DNA from: Paludibacteraceae bacterium
GTDB lineage: Bacteria; Bacteroidota; Bacteroidia; Bacteroidales; Paludibacteraceae
Assembly (NCBI GenBank): GCA_017448985.1
Contig: JAFSKL010000017.1
Coordinates: 57,599-121,598 of the forward strand
Length of the DNA stretch: 64,000 bases
Reading direction: 5' to 3'
In this document: positions 31,918 through 39,896 of the stretch, in pieces
Numbering within the stretch: the stretch's first letter is position 1
Layout of the letters: the number at the start of each line of letters is the position of its first letter
Notes under the pieces: generated by a model
The model's input: the letters and a program-made list of their open reading frames with translations, nothing else
Told to the model about the DNA's origin: nothing
Database searches by the model: none
Program-made: the position numbers and the translations under genes

Positions 31918-34311
31918 CTATACCAGTGCTATCTTGAGCACCTCACTTATGTCATGGACATAATGGAGATTTAGCCCTTTCAGATAAATATCTGCGATAT
32001 CCATCACATCCTTGCGGTTATCCTCGCAAAGAATGATATCCGTGATACCTGCTCGTTTTGCCGCGAGCAGTTTTTCTTTCACGCCGCCTATCGGCAACAC
32101 CTTGCCGCGTAGCGTCATCTCGCCGGTCATGGCTATACGGGGTTTGACTAACCGTTTCGTGAAAGCGCTCACTAAGGCTGTTGTCATCGTGATTCCCGCA
32201 CTCGGACCGTCCTTCGGTATCGCACCTTCCGGCACATGGATATGCACGGCTGTCTTCTCAAACACTTCCGGCTTGATGCCCAACTCTTTGGCATGTGCTT
32301 TCACATAGCCCAGCGCCAGCGTCGCCGATTCCTTCATCACATCGCCCAAGTTGCCGGTCAGCGTCAGAGTAGGCGCCTTGGCTGCGGAGAGGCTGGTCTC
32401 GATAAACAGTATCTCGCCGCCCACTTGTGTCCAGGCTAGACCAGTGACCACGCCGACATACTTGTTCGTCTCCCAACTATCCCTACTGAACCGCGCCTGG
32501 CCCAAGTAACTCCGCAGGTCCTCAAGCGTCACCGTCACGTTATACTCCTCGTTCAGCGCCAGCTTCGTGTCCACTTTGCGGCATATCGTTGCAATCTGTC
32601 GCTCCAGACTCCGCACACCTGACTCACGCGTGTAGTCATCGATGATATGAGCCAGAATCTCTTTCTTGAACTTCAACTGACTCGGTTTCAGGCCATGGTT
32701 CGCCAACTCTTTGGGTATCAAATGCCGTTTGGCTATCTCCTCTTTCTCTTCCTGCAGATAGCCTGTCATCTCAATCAGTTCCATTCGGTCGAGTAGCGGC
32801 CGTGGCACGGTGTCCAGACTGTTGGCTGTCGCGATAAAGAGCACCTGGCTCAAATCAAAATCGACATCCAGATAGTTGTCATGGAACGAGCTGTTCTGTT
32901 CCGGATCCAGCACTTCGAGCAGCGCCGCTGTCGGATCGCCCTTGTAATCGGCGCCTATCTTATCGACCTCATCGAGCACAAACACAGGGTTCGACGTCCC
33001 GCATTTCTTGATGTTGTCGATGATTCGACCGGGTAGGGCACCCACGTACGTCCGCCGGTGACCGCGTATCTCCGCCTCGTCGTGCAAACCGCCCAACGAC
33101 ACCCGTGCATATTTGCGTCCCAGCGCCTCCGCCACGCTCTTGCCCAGACTCGTCTTGCCGACTCCCGGAGGGCCGTACAAGCACAAAATAGGCGATTTCA
33201 CCGGATGATTTTCCTTGTCTTTCTTACTACGAAGCCCTAACTGACGTTGCACCGCCAAGTATTCGACAATACGTTGCTTCACTTTGTCCAAACCGAAATG
33301 GTCACGATTCAACACCTCTTGTGCGTGTTGCATGTCGTAATTATCTTCGGTATAAATGCCCCATGGCAGCTCTAACATCGTGTTCAGATAGTCGAGTTGA
33401 GTGGAGTAGTCCGGCGAGAAGACATGCATGTGCTCCAGGCGTTTGAGTTCTTTCGCAAACTGCGTACCCACGGCTTCCGACCATTTCTTTTCCTTGGCGC
33501 GTTCACGCAGCTCCTTGACAATCTGCTCGTTGTCATCATTGTCGCCTAAGTCTTTCTTGATGGTCTCCATCTCTTGCTGCAGGAAGTATTCCCGTTGCCG
33601 CTTGTCGATTTTCTCGGCCGTACGGCGACGAATGTCTGCCTTGATGGTCAGTTCCTCCAGGTCTTTCTGGAGAATGGTCAACAGCGCTTCGGCTCGTTCG
33701 GCCAGCGAATGAATCTCCAAAAGCCCTTGTTTTTGCTCGGTCGGCATGTGATAGATCGAGCACACATAATTGACCATGGTAGGGTCGCTGTTCAGGTTCT
33801 TGATGGACATCTGCAGCCCAGCCGGCGCATCTTCACGCTCGTTCAGAATCTTCACAATCGTCTCACGAATGCTCTCTGCCGTAGCCTTGAATTGCTTGTC
33901 GTTCCTGAGCGGCATGTGTTCCTCCATCTCGATGGCATGGGCCTTCAGAGCGCCGTCTTCCTGTATGAAATTGGTCACTTGCACACGGTGAAAACTCTCA
34001 AAAATAGTCATCATCGTGTCTTTTCCCATTTCCGGCACAGGAATGATCTGCAGCACACGCGCAAAAACGCCGATAGGGTACAGGTCGTCCGTTTTCGGCT
34101 CTGCCATTTTGCCGTCCTTCTGTGTCAGCAAGATCAATTGCCGGTTGTCTTTGTTGGCAGCTTTAATCAGTTTGAGACTGCTTTTCTTCGACACGGCAAT
34201 CGGCAACAGCACGCCCGGAAACAGCACTGTGTTCTTAATCGGCAGTACGTCGTGGTACCGCAGTGGAGCCTCTTCATAAACGGCTTCTTCTATATTATAA
34301 TTCTCTTCCAT
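31918..34311 (-). CDS. lon: ATP-dependent Lon protease
   Basis: Cytoplasmic AAA+ serine protease that removes misfolded and regulatory proteins. The 797-aa product has the N-terminal LON substrate domain (YHDVLPIKNTVLFPGVLLPI), coiled-coil middle, AAA+ module with Walker A GPPGVGKTSLGKS and Walker B FVLDEVDKI, and the proteolytic domain with the catalytic Ser in PKDGPSAGIT and the Lys in the following KVLPIGGVKEKLLAA block. Length is normal. A perfect palindrome TCTGCCA-N3-TGGCAGA lies 128 bp upstream, inside the 3' end of the next gene, and may be a stress-response site. The duplicated unit begins 43 bp upstream of the start codon. Confidence 0.97.
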   Translation of the reverse strand: MEENYNIEEAVYEEAPLRYHDVLPIKNTVLFPGVLLPIAVSKKSSLKLIKAANKDNRQLILLTQKDGKMAEPKTDDLYPIGVFARVLQIIPVPEMGKDTMMTIFESFHRVQVTNFIQEDGALKAHAIEMEEHMPLRNDKQFKATAESIRETIVKILNEREDAPAGLQMSIKNLNSDPTMVNYVCSIYHMPTEQKQGLLEIHSLAERAEALLTILQKDLEELTIKADIRRRTAEKIDKRQREYFLQQEMETIKKDLGDNDDNEQIVKELRERAKEKKWSEAVGTQFAKELKRLEHMHVFSPDYSTQLDYLNTMLELPWGIYTEDNYDMQHAQEVLNRDHFGLDKVKQRIVEYLAVQRQLGLRSKKDKENHPVKSPILCLYGPPGVGKTSLGKSVAEALGRKYARVSLGGLHDEAEIRGHRRTYVGALPGRIIDNIKKCGTSNPVFVLDEVDKIGADYKGDPTAALLEVLDPEQNSSFHDNYLDVDFDLSQVLFIATANSLDTVPRPLLDRMELIEMTGYLQEEKEEIAKRHLIPKELANHGLKPSQLKFKKEILAHIIDDYTRESGVRSLERQIATICRKVDTKLALNEEYNVTVTLEDLRSYLGQARFSRDSWETNKYVGVVTGLAWTQVGGEILFIETSLSAAKAPTLTLTGNLGDVMKESATLALGYVKAHAKELGIKPEVFEKTAVHIHVPEGAIPKDGPSAGITMTTALVSAFTKRLVKPRIAMTGEMTLRGKVLPIGGVKEKLLAAKRAGITDIILCEDNRKDVMDIADIYLKGLNLHYVHDISEVLKIALV

Positions 34312-34350
34312 ATTCTTTGAGTAGGGATTTCCGAAATATGCTATTTTACA

Positions 34351-34415
34351 TAATCGCGATTAGGTTTAAAAACCTACATTCCTTATATATATAATAAGGT
34401 GTACAATAATTGTAC
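34351..34415. other. Palindrome cluster at the duplication boundary
   Basis: TAATCGCGATTA (34351-34362), TAGGTTT/AAACCTA (34361-34376), CCTTAT/ATAAGG (34381-34399) and GTACAAT-A-ATTGTAC (34401-34415) follow each other. The first marks the left edge of the duplicated unit. Confidence 0.7.
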
Positions 34416-34434
34416 CATTAGCCTTTTGTTGGAT

Positions 34435-34944
34435 TTATTCTGCCATATTGGCAGATTGCTGTTTGAGCCGCTCGCGAATGATGGCCTGGATGAAGTTATC
34501 CAATTTGGAGTATTGTTTGCGTTTCAGTTTTGTTGAGCCCGGTTCGGTTTTCTTTTCAAAGGGCGCTTCGTGGTCCGGAAGCTTGAACTGTGCATAGAAA
34601 CGCGTACGGAAATCCTCAAGTTGTGCGCGGAGCTCCGTTACATGAGTTCGCTCTTCCGGCGTCATGGCAGTCAGTTCGTCGTCTGTAACTTTGCCGGAAT
34701 TGATGATTTCGGATGAGAGTTTTTTGGTCAAGCCAAAGAGGCTGAGATTCGCCAATTCCGCTCCTTTCGGCGGGTTTTTCGTGTAATCACGCGGGTTGAC
34801 GATGACATAGGACTCCTGTACTCCTTCTTTCAAAACGGCTCCTGTGGGTGCGCGGTAAGCCTTCTTTCGCATAATAATCTTACCTTCCTTTTCGAATTTT
34901 CCGCGCATCGTTCGAACCGGATCATGAAACTCAATTTTGGACAT
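34435..34944 (-). CDS. 169-aa protein of unknown function (copy 1)
   Basis: Basic, mostly helical product with MSKIEFHDPVRTMRGKFEKE at the N-terminus, a central NPRDYTKNPPKGAELANLSLFG part, and a C-terminal helix rich in Lys, Gln and Arg (LKRKQYSKLDNFIQAIIRERLKQQ). No signal peptide or membrane span. I do not recognise the family. It is preceded by the two-hairpin leader (34978-35028) and, further up, by a TCTGTCA-N3-TGGCAGA palindrome; its own 3' end contains the palindrome that lies upstream of lon. An identical copy lies at 50194-50703. Confidence 0.75.
   Translation of the reverse strand: MSKIEFHDPVRTMRGKFEKEGKIIMRKKAYRAPTGAVLKEGVQESYVIVNPRDYTKNPPKGAELANLSLFGLTKKLSSEIINSGKVTDDELTAMTPEERTHVTELRAQLEDFRTRFYAQFKLPDHEAPFEKKTEPGSTKLKRKQYSKLDNFIQAIIRERLKQQSANMAE
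34439..34455. promoter_or_regulatory. TCTGCCA-N3-TGGCAGA palindrome upstream of lon
   Basis: Perfect 7-bp inverted repeat with 3-bp spacer, within the last codons of the 169-aa gene and 128 bp upstream of lon. Repeated at 50198-50214. Confidence 0.55.
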
Positions 34945-34977
34945 ATAATAGCATGAAGTTTAATGTTAATGTTTATA

Positions 34978-35028
34978 CCCTTTTAGGCGGAAGCCGCTTC
35001 TCCCGTTCCGTCGGGAGAACGCTCCGGG
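34978..35028 (-). promoter_or_regulatory. Two-hairpin 5' leader element (copy B)
   Basis: Minus strand: CCCGGAGCG, an 8-bp hairpin TTCTCCCG/CGGGAGAA, then GCGG/CCGC, then the CCTAAAAGGG block. Located just before the 169-aa gene and related to 30758-30808. A third instance is the duplicate at 50737-50787. Confidence 0.6.
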
Positions 35029-35065
35029 CATGGTTTTTGTGGTATAATATATTGAATATCTGTTT

Positions 35066-35082
35066 TCTGTCATTTTGGCAGA
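35066..35082. promoter_or_regulatory. TCTGTCA-N3-TGGCAGA imperfect palindrome
   Basis: One mismatch from the perfect palindromes at 10842 and 34439; 122 bp upstream of the 169-aa gene. An AATATATT motif follows on the minus strand, as at 10862-10884. Confidence 0.5.
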
Positions 35083-35109
35083 TTGTCTGCTTTTTCTCAG
35101 CATGACGTT

Positions 35110-35287
35110 AGCATAATCTCCCCCTTATCACTCCCTAATAACCCCGTTATCACCCCTTAATCACCCCCTTTTGCGTCGATTTTTGGTCGATAAAACCTCG
35201 ATGCAATATCGATGGGATGCCGAGGTTTTATCGGGGGATTTTTGATGGAATCTTGTGTGGATTTTGATGGAATCTTGTGTGGATTTT
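35110..35287. repeat. Non-coding repeats: degenerate TTATCACCCC words, 13-bp inverted repeat, 22-bp tandem repeat
   Basis: TTATCAC(T/C)CC-type words repeat at about 35113-35170. CGATAAAACCTCG (35188-35200) pairs with CGAGGTTTTATCG (35221-35233) across a 20-nt loop. A 22-bp unit is repeated exactly at 35244-35265 and 35266-35287. The hairpin may terminate the rubredoxin transcript. Confidence 0.7.
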
Positions 35288-35323
35288 GAGGGAAATACGT
35301 GGGCGTGATGCCCTACTCTCTTG

Positions 35324-35458
35324 TTATTCTTTGGAGAATTGGTCCTTACCTACCCCACAGATGGGACAAGTCCAGTCTTCCGGAAGTTCTTCAAATGCTT
35401 TTCCTGTTTCGCAGGGGTCGTACTCGTACCCGCAGACATCACAAATGTACTTTGCCAT
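35324..35458 (-). CDS. Rubredoxin (compact, 44 aa; copy 1)
   Basis: Small electron carrier with one Fe(Cys)4 site. Translation of the minus strand gives [20 protein letters not shown] followed by [21 protein letters not shown], with both CxxCG iron knuckles. It lacks the usual ten-residue stretch after YDP, so it belongs to the short type, and it has a fifth Cys in that place. A strong promoter (TACCTTTG, 35506-35499) lies about 40 bp upstream. It probably feeds electrons to an oxygen- or peroxide-detoxifying partner elsewhere. Confidence 0.93.
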   Translation of the reverse strand: MAKYICDVCGYEYDPCETGKAFEELPEDWTCPICGVGKDQFSKE

Positions 35459-35498
35459 AGTTGTTGCGATTTATGTGAATATTTTCTGTTTTCGGGTA

Positions 35499-35530
35499 CA
35501 AAGGTACAACAAAAGTTTGACATACGCAAG
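35499..35530 (-). promoter_or_regulatory. Rubredoxin promoter
   Basis: Minus strand CTTGCGTATG (-33) and TACCTTTG (35506-35499), 20-bp spacing. Confidence 0.82.
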
Positions 35531-35697
35531 AATTTAGACCAAAATAATGAATTTTATTTAGTTTTATGGGGTAAAGGCTTGTGTATGAGCACAAGCGTGC
35601 GACTGTACCTTCGAGGTGGGACGTCAGAGCCGTGTCGGTGCCCTCAAAGTACCAAACTTTTTTGATATATGCAAATTTTGAATGTGATTTTTGGGAT

Positions 35698-36726
35698 TTA
35701 TTTGTTATGATTATTGAAAGCCGCGGACATAAGCTCTTGTTCCTCGCGTGAAATGTGATAGCGTGTTGCCCATTGTGGCCATGTAGCTACATGCTGGAGG
35801 ATATTGTCAATCATCTTTGTCGCCTTTTCTTGCTTGATTCCAAAATACGGAGCAATCTCTTTCGATAATTCTAAATCCAATGCATTTGATTGCTCGTTGA
35901 TATTCAAACTAAGCCCGTTACCATAATACAATGGGTTCAGGTCATACGCAGGAGCAAGTCTCCACCCTTCTTTTGTAAGCAAGAAGCCGTGATTTCTCAA
36001 ATGATCATCGCAATTGGAGATAGCAATACTAAAGACTATGCGTTTCCATAATTCTTCCAAATCAGTTTGCGCACAGCAACTATAACGACTTATCCATTCT
36101 GCAAGTTCAAGATATGAGCAGCCTTCCGTTTGTCCGTCAGAGTATCCGAGCATGGTCATGGCCGAGGTAAAATGAATACGTTTGCCATTCGTAGTGCGGT
36201 CAAAACGACGAGTAAGGAAAGTTGCAAATCGATTATATCGGATGATATCAAAGTCAGCGACCACTATTCCGCAGGCACGTGCCAGTTGCATAGCAACAGC
36301 TTCCCACGCGCCGACATCTTGTCTATCATTTCGACTTGGGAACTTTGCTATCCACAAGAATCCATCCTGCATTTGCACGTTGGCTTTTGGCCGTTCTCCG
36401 CCTAATGATGAGCCGGGAGCCAGTAATAATTGTAACCATTTTTGGATCTCAGTGTCATCATCGTTCTCGAAATGCCAACTTGCTTGTTCTAAATCAGGAA
36501 TAGAAGTTACAGGAGGAGTAGAATACATCGGGTCATAATCAAGAAACGGTCCCTCGATATTCGTTTTAAGACGCAAGGCACCCATTCGTGTACTATCATT
36601 CACCCCCACAAGGAAATCACTCTCCATGAGTATTTGTCGTGCTTGGCCTTCCTCCTTTGCGCGTATAGATTCTCTGCGTTCCAGTAATACGCGTCCCCAA
36701 CGATCAGGAGTGCTGCTCAAACTCAA
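35698..36726 (-). pseudogene. HipA-like kinase, 5'-truncated or frameshifted (copy 1)
   Basis: The frame encodes the catalytic part of a HipA-type Ser/Thr kinase: SSLGGERPKA (about 106-115, nucleotide loop), NCDDHLRNH (238-246, catalytic loop) and AYDLNP (260-265, metal-binding). It begins TPDRWGR, which normally sits about 70-80 residues into the protein, and has no ATG before it. The N-terminal piece is encoded in another frame just upstream (36704-36832). A small deletion at a TTTGAG TTTGAG direct repeat explains both the missing segment and the frame change. The kinase core might still be translated from a TTG, but as toxin the gene is probably broken. Confidence 0.75.
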
Positions 36727-36832
36727 ACGAAAACACTTCTTTGCCTTTTATGGACTGCGTCGTATATAATCGCCCCATTAAAATTGGGTTATCTACGCGG
36801 AAATCATCGAAATATACGTATATTGTAGCCAT
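36704..36832 (-). pseudogene. HipA N-terminal fragment (copy 1)
   Basis: A 42-codon frame starts MATIYVYFDDFRVDNPILMG and includes KGKEVFSFEFE, the beginning typical of long HipA proteins, then ends at a TGA inside the start of the kinase frame. It starts 3 bp after the HipB-like stop, the normal hipB-hipA spacing. Confidence 0.75.
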
Positions 36833-36834
36833 CG

Positions 36835-37140
36835 TTATTTCACTTTACTTGCGCGTTTAGAAATAGTAAGACCTGCATCTTGGAGTTTGCGTCCCAGGAG
36901 ATCATCCTGCGCCACTTTGCGCAAATCTTCCTCCATTCCAAGCACAATAAGCACACGCAAATAATACCCTATAGCAACCCCATCGTCGCCATTTTCTATC
37001 TTTATCAAGGTGTTACGTGCAATGCCGGCCCTCTCTGCCACTTGTTCGGAGGATAAGTTACGCCGCAATCTTGCCAAGCGGAAATTCTCTCCCATCTCGC
37101 GTAATAGTCTTTCGTGCTTAGGTAATAGTGCTCTTTTCAT
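36835..37140 (-). CDS. HipB-like Xre antitoxin/regulator (copy 1)
   Basis: The 101-aa product has a Cro/CI-type HTH (LREMGENFRLARLRRNLSSEQVAERAGIARNTLIKIENG). The start MKRALLPKHERLL at 37140 follows the promoter TATCTTTG; the longer ORF begins upstream of the promoter. The gene directly precedes the broken hipA, as an antitoxin normally does, so it may now act only as a free DNA-binding protein. Confidence 0.85.
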   Translation of the reverse strand: MKRALLPKHERLLREMGENFRLARLRRNLSSEQVAERAGIARNTLIKIENGDDGVAIGYYLRVLIVLGMEEDLRKVAQDDLLGRKLQDAGLTISKRASKVK

Positions 37141-37174
37141 AACAACATCAATAGTTAATGTTCGTAATTTTGCG

Positions 37175-37206
37175 CAAAGATACTTATTTTTGTGCATATA
37201 TGCAAA
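37175..37206 (-). promoter_or_regulatory. hipB promoter with palindromic -33
   Basis: Minus strand TTTGCATATATGCAC and TATCTTTG (37182-37175), 20-bp spacing. Confidence 0.82.
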
Positions 37207-37424
37207 CATTTTGTGGAAAAACTGTCAAAAAAAGTGATTTTTATGCCAATTCGTCTGTTTTTTGCATAAAAATAGGGTAAAGATAGCTCTCTGCCCTATT
37301 CTATTTACCTTCACTCCGCGGAGTGCGTGGCGGAATATGAACGGGTAATCTATTGCCCTGAAAAAGAAGAAAGAAAATGCCGAACAACGGTCACCGGGAT
37401 AAGATGTTGTAGTACCAGGCGCAT

Positions 37425-38351
37425 TTATTCTAACATGTTACTTTCTTGCTTTAATATTTGTTTCAAATCATGTGCAAAGACGGAGGAGTATCGCCGAGCA
37501 TCTTCGTCTGCGCGGAGATGAGACGGATCTTTGAAATACTCAGGATGGTCGTGATACAATCCCGGAGTGTGGTAATCCAGGAATGGGATGTTATTCTTTC
37601 TTGCGATTTCTTTTAATACATCATAAAAATCTGTATCTATCTTTGAATAACAAGGCGAGACCACAAATACTACTTTCGTTCCGTTCTTATAACAGAGGTC
37701 TACAAATTTTTGTACGTATTCTGTCTTTAGATTATCTACATTATGCGGAGTATCCCTATACAATAACGTGTCTGGAAAATGCGGGTTCTTGGTGGGTGGA
37801 ATGTAACCATGATCTCCTCCAAGATGGCGATTAACAAGAAGTCCTGCTATGTTAGAAAACGATTTCGAATTATATCGGTAGAGATGCGATACTTTATATT
37901 GATAATACGAGCCTGCCAAACGAAATACAGAGTCCGCTTGAGCATTTCGACCGAAATAGGGAGCAAAGAAAGTAACAGTAGTGAATGGATCCTTTTCTTT
38001 GACAAAATCACTTGTCATGACTTCAAGACAAATCACTTTTGGCGCATGATGAGCCATTATATGGTTGAGCATGATATAATGAGCATATATGTTGTCTGAG
38101 GCATCGATACCGCCATTATATACGCTGACGCCAAGCGTGTCACTAATTATTGAAGGTACATAGTGACAGTTACATCTGGAGGTTCCCATCATTACAATGT
38201 CTTCATCAACATCATTGGCAAGGTATTTAATTTTGGGACCTGAAACATCATGCGTGTGTTGATTTACCCACCACATGGCTTCACCTCCAAGTCGGTCAAC
38301 TACATATACTCCGATAAGAATGAATGCTATACTAATAATAAACTTTTTCAT
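37425..38351 (-). CDS. SGNH/DltD-like exported acyltransferase partner (copy 1)
   Basis: About 308 aa with an N-terminal membrane anchor (KKFIISIAFILIGVYVV). A GTSR motif (MMGTSRCNCHYVP) supplies the catalytic Ser of an SGNH fold and DPSHLRADEDARRY near the C-terminus supplies Asp and His. Proteins of this type (DltD, AlgX/AlgJ-like) receive acyl groups from an MBOAT partner and acetylate surface polymers. The MBOAT gene lies directly upstream (spacing about 12 bp), supporting that pairing. ATG at 38351 or 38357 are both possible starts. With the MBOAT truncated, the pathway is probably not functional. Confidence 0.8.
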   Translation of the reverse strand: MKKFIISIAFILIGVYVVDRLGGEAMWWVNQHTHDVSGPKIKYLANDVDEDIVMMGTSRCNCHYVPSIISDTLGVSVYNGGIDASDNIYAHYIMLNHIMAHHAPKVICLEVMTSDFVKEKDPFTTVTFFAPYFGRNAQADSVFRLAGSYYQYKVSHLYRYNSKSFSNIAGLLVNRHLGGDHGYIPPTKNPHFPDTLLYRDTPHNVDNLKTEYVQKFVDLCYKNGTKVVFVVSPCYSKIDTDFYDVLKEIARKNNIPFLDYHTPGLYHDHPEYFKDPSHLRADEDARRYSSVFAHDLKQILKQESNMLE

Positions 38352-38363
38352 AAACATGCTACT

Positions 38364-39194
38364 TTAAAATTGGAAGTAAATAAACTGATCGCCGCCTAAT
38401 ACGCCGAATAAAATGATATAGGCAATCATCAAGATCATGTACATGTGGCGAACAAACCAAGATTTGGATTCGGCAGGATTAATTTGCCAATTGAACTCAT
38501 CTGAAAGCTCTTTATAAGCAAGAATTATCATAGCCAAACTAATACCGATAAAGTTGGCGTATTCTTTATGTGGAGCCTCAAAATCAGTAAATATACCAAT
38601 AATGACGGTCAACGCGTCATGCAGATTGTTAGCTCTAAACAATATCCAAGCGAAGCAAACGAGTATAAAGGTAATTATCCAGTGACAGAATTTCCGAAAG
38701 CCGGAATACTTTGTTTTCCCAATTCCTAAAGCCTTTTCAACACAAAGTAATAAACCGTGAAGACTACCCCAGCATAGGAAAGTCCAGTTAGCTCCGTGCC
38801 ATATACCACTGACGACAAACGTAACAAACAAGTTGAAATAGTTACGTAATTTGCCAACACGGTTTCCTCCGAGAGGAATATATACGTAATCCTTAAACCA
38901 AGTAGAAAGCGATATATGCCACCGATGCCAGAACTCGCCAACAGAAGCAGCAAAATACGGACGATGAAAGTTTTCCATCAATCGGAATCCTAATACTTTT
39001 GCTATTCCGATTGCGATGAGAGAATATCCCGCAAAGTCTCCGTAAATTTGGAATGGGAACATCAGCGAAGCCAGTAGGAATGAACCTCCATGATGTTTGC
39101 TAACATTATTAAAAATAGCATCAACATATAGGCCACATCTATCTGCCAAAACGAGCTTAAGAAAATAGCCCCAAAGTTGGGTTGCTAATTGGGG
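38364..39194 (-). pseudogene. MBOAT acyltransferase, N-terminal half missing (copy 1)
   Basis: The frame encodes the C-terminal part of an AlgI/DltB-type O-acyltransferase: QLWGYFLKLVLADR, GEFWHRWHISLSTWF and SGIWHGANWTF with the conserved MBOAT histidine, plus five or six membrane spans. Full-length members are about 470-500 aa and start with several more spans; here the frame opens only at a TGA (39195-39197), which is also the stop of the bcp fragment. No start codon fits the family. It is therefore a 5'-truncated gene joined to foreign sequence at about 39180-39195. Confidence 0.8.
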
Positions 39195-39256
39195 TCAAGT
39201 GTGCGCAAGCGCTTGCATTCCGCTACAATGCGATCCATACCATAATAGTCGCGAGT
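39185..39256 (-). pseudogene. Unidentified C-terminal fragment between bcp and MBOAT pieces
   Basis: In a third frame the junction reads DLTRDYYGMDRIVAECKRL and then RTLDPN before a TAG at 39187-39185. It looks like the tail of a real protein rather than noise, but I cannot name it. The DNA at its left end (TCGCGACTAT) also begins the four-helix-bundle fragment at the duplication junction. Confidence 0.35.
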
Positions 39257-39389
39257 AAGATCCGGGTGTGGAGTCCTTCGGATAGAAATAGATGACAGTT
39301 TTCTTACCCAGCAGGTCCTTGTCGGTAACTACCCTGCCCTGCTCGTCTGCCACGCTGAATGCCGGCATTTTGTCTCCAATTTGTAACAT
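39195..39389 (-). pseudogene. bcp: Bcp-type peroxiredoxin fragment (copy 1)
   Basis: The N-terminal 44 residues (MLQIGDKMPAFSVADEQGRV to FYPKDSTPG) are a standard thiol peroxidase of the Bcp group. The sequence breaks exactly where the peroxidatic Cys (TPGC) should come and continues into unrelated residues and a stop. The fragment cannot have peroxidase activity. Confidence 0.85.
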
Positions 39390-39424
39390 AATATCAGATT
39401 TTTAGGATTAAACAATAAGTTGAT

Positions 39425-39895
39425 TCAGACGGTATTGTAAATGGCTGCTATTTGTTCGAGGTATCGGCGGTCGATGGCATCGAACGTATTGAGAAAGGCA
39501 CTATCGATATCAAGGACGGCGAAGACTTCATCGTTGCGGAACAAGGGTACCACAATCTCACTCTGCGATGCCGAGGAACTGGCTATATGTCCGGGAAACA
39601 AGTGTACATCGGGTACGACAATCGTTTCTCGTTGTTTCCACGCCGTGCCGCAAACGCCTTTACCATACGGGATATGCGTGCAGGCAACAGGTCCCTGGAA
39701 AGGTCCGAGCACTAATTCCTTCTCTCCTGTTTCACCGGCTTTCGGCAACACACGGTAGAAACCTGTCCACCAGAAACCGAATGTCTCGTGCAGCACAGCG
39801 ACCATATTGGCCATTTTGGCAATATCGTCGTTTTCACCGGCTATGAGTGATTGAATCTGAGGAAGGACGGTTTGATATTTCTCTTCTTTGCTCAT
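39425..39895 (-). CDS. GAF-domain free methionine-(R)-sulfoxide reductase homologue lacking the catalytic Cys (copy 1)
   Basis: The 156-aa GAF protein matches fRMsr (MsrC/YebR) along its length: FWWTGFYRV, ACTHIPYGKGVCGTAW, and PDVHLFPGHIA followed by SSSASQSEIVVP. Two cysteines of the family triad are present (Cys 72, Cys 82). The third, at the position of the catalytic Cys 118 of the E. coli enzyme, is Ser 106; the spacings (10 and 24) match exactly. The codon is AGT, one base from TGT. The protein may be inactive or have become a ligand-binding GAF domain. Confidence 0.87.
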   Translation of the reverse strand: MSKEEKYQTVLPQIQSLIAGENDDIAKMANMVAVLHETFGFWWTGFYRVLPKAGETGEKELVLGPFQGPVACTHIPYGKGVCGTAWKQRETIVVPDVHLFPGHIASSSASQSEIVVPLFRNDEVFAVLDIDSAFLNTFDAIDRRYLEQIAAIYNTV

Positions 39896-39896
39896 A

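Noticed and set aside
37225-37424. tRNA-like region before the SGNH gene
   Set aside because: Contains an inverted repeat (CACTCCGCGGAGTG) but no anticodon arm, T-loop consensus or CCA-compatible acceptor stem.
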